From NCBI GenBank assembly GCA_013054445.1, contig JAAMPI010001014.1, forward strand, positions 1 to 21,137: a DNA stretch of 21,137 bases. The letters run 5' to 3'. Made by a program: the position numbers and the translations under genes. Source of the DNA: Cudoniella acicularis (Eukaryota > Ascomycota > Leotiomycetes > Helotiales > Helotiaceae). This document shows positions 19,789 through 21,137 of the stretch, piece after piece (position 1 is the stretch's first letter; the number at the start of each line of letters is the position of its first letter). The notes below the pieces were generated by a model that saw only the letters and a list, made by a program, of their open reading frames with translations, searched no databases and was not told the DNA's origin.

Positions 19789-21137
19789 TTAACTCGGCGC
19801 GGTGGAACTACTCCCACCTCCTCCACTAGCTCCAGCCATCATCTCCAACTTGCGTTTCTGCAACTCCTCCTTTTCCTTCCGCAGGGCTTGCAGCCGTTCT
19901 GACTCCGCAATCGCTGCATCTATTCTCCGCTCTTCCTCTTCTATCCTTCTCATTTCTAAAGCCTCAGAAGTTTCATTGGCACTCTGATGCGTCGCTGGTG
20001 GTTGCGCCGCTCCGAAACTTTCTATACCAGGATTTGACCATGGCGTATTTGAATATGGTGCTGAATTTGGTGATTGGGTCAACGTAGGATCACTTATTAT
20101 GGGCGCTGTGGAGTCGGAAAGAGGTTTCCGTGTAGGTGAGAGTTCGGATCGTATTGTTTTTGGTTCGCCCCTATCACGGAAGGGAACACTGGAACTGTTA
20201 AGTCCTGACGAATTTCCCGTCGCGTCGAGTTCTGCATGCCTTGGCCGTAAAGAAGTTCCAGTGCCATCCATTTCCTGCCGCTCTCGGCTTGTATCCAATT
20301 CGTTGTGATCGAGTATGATGTCGTGTACTGCGAGTTCTTCATCCCTTGGCTCTCCAGTGACAAATTGAGGTTTGTCAACTTCCCTTGCTTCCATTTCAGC
20401 CCTTCTGAGTGCAGTGAACTGTGGCGGTGCATCTCCAACTTCAAGACCGCCTTCACCAGAAAGGGGAGGTTCGGGAGGACTTTTCATCTTTGATTTCCGA
20501 CGCCAAACATAGAAGGCGATGCCGGCCAAGATAGCAGCAATGATCAGAACCGCAGCAACCGCAACCCCCGCTTTCGCACCAGTAGTGAGACCACTCCCAC
20601 CACTACTTGCAGCATCTCCTCCACTTTCTCCGGAAGAGGCACCTGTTCCGGTTGGCGAACTGCTCGAGCCCGTGGCTTTACCCGAGCTGGTGACTTTGCC
20701 CGAATTTGTGGGTGCGCTAGAGGGTAGAGATGTCACTATACCCGTTCCCACGGGCCCTACCTGGGCCAGAATTGCTTGGCACTGTGTTCCAACTATTGAT
20801 GGAGATTGAATCTTTGCTTGACCCCCGAAGTTGCAACTCGTCGATGCGTTGTTCTGAGAGAGGTAGTACTGATTCATGGCCCAGGAGACTTGCTGCGTAA
20901 GATTACAGACGCTGTATGCACCATATTTTCCGGCAGTGGCATCCGTATTAATCGCAGAACAAGCAGTGCTATCTAAACCGCATATTTGGCTTAATATCGT
21001 TGGTGCTGTGGTGTTGTTGACTCCCGACGCTGCGGCACATGATAGAGACGAAAACATGCAATTGCAGAGAGTTGAATTGGGGGACGGGGGTAAGACTTCG
21101 GACGCCAGCCATGCAGAACCCGTGGGAGGACATGACC
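19789..21137 (-). CDS. 3' part of a GAS/GEL-type cell-wall protein: X8 domain, transmembrane segment, cytoplasmic tail (partial)
   Basis: A single open frame runs leftward from the window edge (first full codon 21135-21133) to a TAA at 19791-19789, giving 448 visible residues. The first ~26 residues (SCPPTGSAWLASEVLPPSPN onward) match the linker that precedes the X8 domain in GH72 1,3-beta-glucanosyltransferases. The X8/CBM43-like domain follows (about 25-107), with LCNCMFSSLSC, YGAYSVCNLTQQVSWAMNQY and TSCNFGG and the expected cysteines. Then come a Ser/Gly-rich stalk, a hydrophobic segment at about 189-211 (near 20571-20503), the basic stop-transfer WRRKSK, and a ~230-residue hydrophilic tail ending in a charged helix (EMRRIEEEERRIDAAIAE). 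GH72 enzymes elongate beta-1,3-glucan at the cell surface and are usually GPI-anchored, so a transmembrane anchor with a long tail is unusual. Whether a catalytic domain precedes it cannot be seen here; it should lie to the right of the window. Confidence 0.85.
   Translation of the reverse strand, partial: SCPPTGSAWLASEVLPPSPNSTLCNCMFSSLSCAAASGVNNTTAPTILSQICGLDSTACSAINTDATAGKYGAYSVCNLTQQVSWAMNQYYLSQNNASTSCNFGGQAKIQSPSIVGTQCQAILAQVGPVGTGIVTSLPSSAPTNSGKVTSSGKATGSSSSPTGTGASSGESGGDAASSGGSGLTTGAKAGVAVAAVLIIAAILAGIAFYVWRRKSKMKSPPEPPLSGEGGLEVGDAPPQFTALRRAEMEAREVDKPQFVTGEPRDEELAVHDIILDHNELDTSRERQEMDGTGTSLRPRHAELDATGNSSGLNSSSVPFRDRGEPKTIRSELSPTRKPLSDSTAPIISDPTLTQSPNSAPYSNTPWSNPGIESFGAAQPPATHQSANETSEALEMRRIEEEERRIDAAIAESERLQALRKEKEELQKRKLEMMAGASGGGGSSSTAPS

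Overview
The window looks like nuclear DNA of a filamentous ascomycete, most probably a leotiomycete-like (Helotiales-type) fungus. The class is inferred from overall gene style, not from a marker gene. The evidence is short spliceosomal introns (about 46-75 bp, one of 130 bp) with GTAAGT/GTGAGT-type donors and CTAAC/CTAAT-like branch sites, monocistronic genes on both strands, and typically fungal families: a HET-domain gene, an HSPA12-like Hsp70, a GAS/GEL-type X8 domain, a hevein-type chitin-binding domain and a phenol-hydroxylase-type flavoprotein. I see no rRNA, convincing tRNA, CRISPR or bacterial-type element.

Layout from left to right. 1-1942 holds no supportable gene. 1943-2590 (+) is a two-exon gene for a small single-pass membrane protein with an eight-cysteine hevein-type chitin-binding ectodomain. 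5514-3128 (-) is a ten-exon HSPA12-like Hsp70 ATPase. It shares a ~295 bp divergent promoter region with 5810-8866 (+), a two-exon gene for a ~999-residue coiled-coil protein with two different internal repeat systems. 9761-10231 (+) is a small intronless hypothetical protein. 10598-10790 carries a degenerate ~83 bp direct repeat. 13254-11235 (-) is a five-exon PHBH/phenol-hydroxylase-type FAD monooxygenase that lacks one base in exon 2 and has a GC-AG intron. 14766-14133 (-) is a two-exon basic, serine-rich protein with RRxS repeats. 14767-17010 is gene-poor and partly very AT-rich. 17011-19202 (+) is a HET-domain pseudogene with in-frame stops and frameshifts, three of the stops lying where conserved tryptophans are expected. 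21137-19789 (-) is the 3' part of a GAS/GEL-type cell-wall gene (X8 domain, transmembrane segment, long cytoplasmic tail) that runs off the window.

There is no obvious biosynthetic cluster. Two themes stand out. First, two genes at opposite ends encode cell-wall polysaccharide-binding ectodomains on single transmembrane segments with cytoplasmic tails, an architecture that suggests wall attachment or sensing. Second, the right half shows gene decay: a one-base lesion in an otherwise intact oxygenase and a heavily damaged HET gene whose Trp-to-stop changes fit C-to-T (RIP-like) mutation. The least familiar candidate system is the divergent pair of HSPA12-like ATPase and repeat-bearing coiled-coil protein; any functional link between them is inference.
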